Part shown: positions 6,638-7,890 of the stretch, one piece after another | How positions within the stretch are numbered: position 1 is the first letter of the stretch | Layout of the letters: the number at the start of each line of letters is the position of its first letter | Assembly (NCBI GenBank): GCA_017532485.1 | Contig: JAFXJE010000182.1 | Span: forward strand, 1 to 7,890 | DNA: 7,890 bases | Source: Peptococcaceae bacterium | Lineage (GTDB): Bacteria; Bacillota; Peptococcia; Peptococcales; Peptococcaceae | Reading direction: 5' to 3' | Notes under the pieces: model-generated | The model's database searches: none | Seen by the model: the letters and a program-made list of their open reading frames with translations, nothing else | What the model was told of the DNA's origin: nothing | Made by a program: the position numbers and the translations under genes

Positions 6638-6639
6638 AT
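6610..6639 (+). promoter_or_regulatory. Sigma-A-type promoter of argS with a palindrome in its spacer
   Basis: TTGATT at 6610-6615 and TAAAAT at 6634-6639 are separated by 18 bp, with a TG extension one base upstream of the -10. Transcription would begin near 6646, leaving about 30 nt of leader before ATG, too short for a T-box. The perfect palindrome GATTAA-5-TTAATC (6612-6628) overlaps the -35 and fills most of the spacer, a position suited to an operator. Confidence 0.65.
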
Positions 6640-6676
6640 AATTCGATATAAATTTTAATGAACAGGAGCGACTATC

Positions 6677-7890
6677 ATGAACATTGTCGAACAAGTTACC
6701 ATTGATTTACGGCAGGAAGTAGAACAAGCCATTGCCCAAGCTCAAGCTAATGGGTTGTTTAATTATACTCAAATGCCTGCTTTTGTCATCGAGGTACCAA
6801 AAGATAAATCTCACGGTGATTTTGCAACTAATGCTGCTATGCTGCTGACTAAAGAAGCAAAAATGAAACCTCGTGATATAGCCCAGGCCATTGTTGACAA
6901 TTTAAATAAAGACAGTAAATTAATTGCTAGCGTAGAAATTGCCGGACCAGGCTTTATTAACTTTTTCTTAAAACAAGATTGGCTTTATGAAATTTTACCA
7001 ATCGTTGAACAACAGGACACAGCCTTCGGCTCTGTTAATGTCGGCAACGGCGAAAAAGTTCAAATCGAGTTTGTCAGTGCTAATCCTACAGGCTTGCTGC
7101 ACATGGGTAATGCTCGTGGTGGTGCTTTGGGTGATTGCTTGGCTAATCTGCTGAAAATGGCAGGCTATGATGTAACTAAAGAATTTTACATCAATGATGC
7201 TGGCAACCAAATCGTAAATTTGGGTAAATCTTTAGAGGCTCGTTATTATCAAGAATTAGGCCAAACTGATTATCCATTCCCTGAAGACGGTTATCATGGT
7301 GAAGATATTCGAGACACAGCAAAAAGAATTATTGCCGAAGTAGGCGACAGTTATTTAGCTCTTTCTCCTGAAGAAAGACAAGAAAAAATGATTGCTACTG
7401 CTTTAGAAGAAAAAGTTACTAACATTCGTCAAGGTTTATTAGACTTTGGCATCGAATATGATGTATGGTTCAGCGAAACTACTTTACACGAAAGTGGTGC
7501 TATCCAAGATGTAGTACAATTATTAACTGACCGTGGCATGACTTATGAAAAAGATGGTGCAGTTTGGTTGAAAACTACTGCTTTCGGAGAAGAAAAAGAT
7601 GAAGTTTTAATTCGTTCCAACGGTATTCCTACTTACTTTGCTGCTGATATTGCTTACCATAAAAATAAATTTGACCGTGGGTTTAAACGCGTAATCAATA
7701 TTTGGGGGGCTGACCACCATGGTCATGTAGCGCGAATGAAAGGTGCTATGGATGCTATCGGCTATAACTCCGAAGATTTAACTGTTATGTTGATGCAATT
7801 AGTTCGTCTGTATCGTGGCGGTGAAGTTGTGCGTATGTCTAAACGCACCGGTCAATATGTTACTTTACAAGAATTAATCGAAGAAGTTGG
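6677..7890 (+). CDS. argS: Arginyl-tRNA synthetase (partial, C-terminal part beyond window)
   Basis: This is a class I aminoacyl-tRNA synthetase that charges tRNA-Arg with arginine in an ATP-dependent, tRNA-requiring reaction in the cytoplasm. 404 codons are visible without a break. The N-terminal additional domain that recognises the tRNA D-loop contains DKSHGDFATNAAM at about 43-55. The catalytic Rossmann fold has SANPTGLLHMGNARGG with the HIGH-type motif HMGN at 142-145, followed by EFYINDAGNQI, IWGADHHGH at 342-350, and the KMSKS-loop equivalent RMSKRTG at 386-392. The anticodon-binding helical domain and stop are outside the window. The start ATG 6677-6679 follows AGGAG with 8 nt spacing. 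The gene is transcribed divergently from the recombinase across a 168-bp gap and has its own promoter at 6610-6639. Sequence and composition look like those of the other housekeeping genes here. Confidence 0.97.
   Translation, partial: MNIVEQVTIDLRQEVEQAIAQAQANGLFNYTQMPAFVIEVPKDKSHGDFATNAAMLLTKEAKMKPRDIAQAIVDNLNKDSKLIASVEIAGPGFINFFLKQDWLYEILPIVEQQDTAFGSVNVGNGEKVQIEFVSANPTGLLHMGNARGGALGDCLANLLKMAGYDVTKEFYINDAGNQIVNLGKSLEARYYQELGQTDYPFPEDGYHGEDIRDTAKRIIAEVGDSYLALSPEERQEKMIATALEEKVTNIRQGLLDFGIEYDVWFSETTLHESGAIQDVVQLLTDRGMTYEKDGAVWLKTTAFGEEKDEVLIRSNGIPTYFAADIAYHKNKFDRGFKRVINIWGADHHGHVARMKGAMDAIGYNSEDLTVMLMQLVRLYRGGEVVRMSKRTGQYVTLQELIEEV

Noticed and set aside
6509..6676. A T-box, riboswitch or small RNA gene in the recombinase-argS gap.
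   Set aside because: There is no T-box sequence or specifier stem, the argS leader is about 30 nt, and the repeats look like protein-binding sites in double-stranded DNA, not RNA stems.
6995..7210. Minus-strand open frame of 71 codons inside argS.
   Set aside because: It is antisense to the catalytic domain of argS, including the HMGN motif, and has no independent support.
1..7890. CRISPR array, tRNA or rRNA genes, insertion sequence ends.
   Set aside because: No regularly spaced long repeats, cloverleaf-like segments or paired terminal inverted repeats with a transposase were seen.

Overview
The window looks like chromosomal DNA of a low-GC Firmicute (Bacillota). The coding sequence is AT-rich, Shine-Dalgarno sequences are strong (AAAGGGG, GGAGG, AGGAG), genes are closely packed, and the proteins look Gram-positive: a ~480-residue nicotinate phosphoribosyltransferase and a PgcA-like phosphoglucomutase. 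A Negativicutes or Clostridia member would fit, but I cannot fix the genus from sequence alone.

Layout. Positions 1-5821 hold five minus-strand genes with gaps of 12-40 bp. In transcription order they are an alpha-phosphohexomutase (5821-4133), argininosuccinate lyase argH (4118-2727), a DUF695 + RraB-like fusion protein (2686-1835), nicotinate phosphoribosyltransferase pncB (1796-351), and the receiver domain of an OmpR-type response regulator (338-1, cut by the window edge). A good extended -10 promoter sits just upstream of the phosphohexomutase, and no internal terminator is visible, so these probably form one operon. Its members serve unrelated jobs: sugar phosphate interconversion, the last step of arginine synthesis, NAD salvage, possible RNA-decay control, and signal transduction.

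Upstream of that operon, 5933-6508 (minus) encodes a small solitary serine site-specific recombinase of the resolvase/invertase type. It is closed by a perfect 10-bp-stem terminator whose T tract runs into the promoter of the next operon. From 6677 to the window end (plus) is the first ~404 codons of arginyl-tRNA synthetase argS, divergent from the recombinase.

The 168-bp gap between the recombinase and argS (6509-6676) is the most unusual part. It holds two direct-repeat pairs, a 9-bp inverted repeat whose arms coincide with extended -10 elements on opposite strands, and a palindrome between the -35 and -10 of the argS promoter. This resembles the layout of resolvase recombination/operator (res) regions. 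I propose it as a candidate site for the recombinase, not a demonstrated one. The rest of the window is ordinary housekeeping sequence, apart from the DUF695-RraB fusion.
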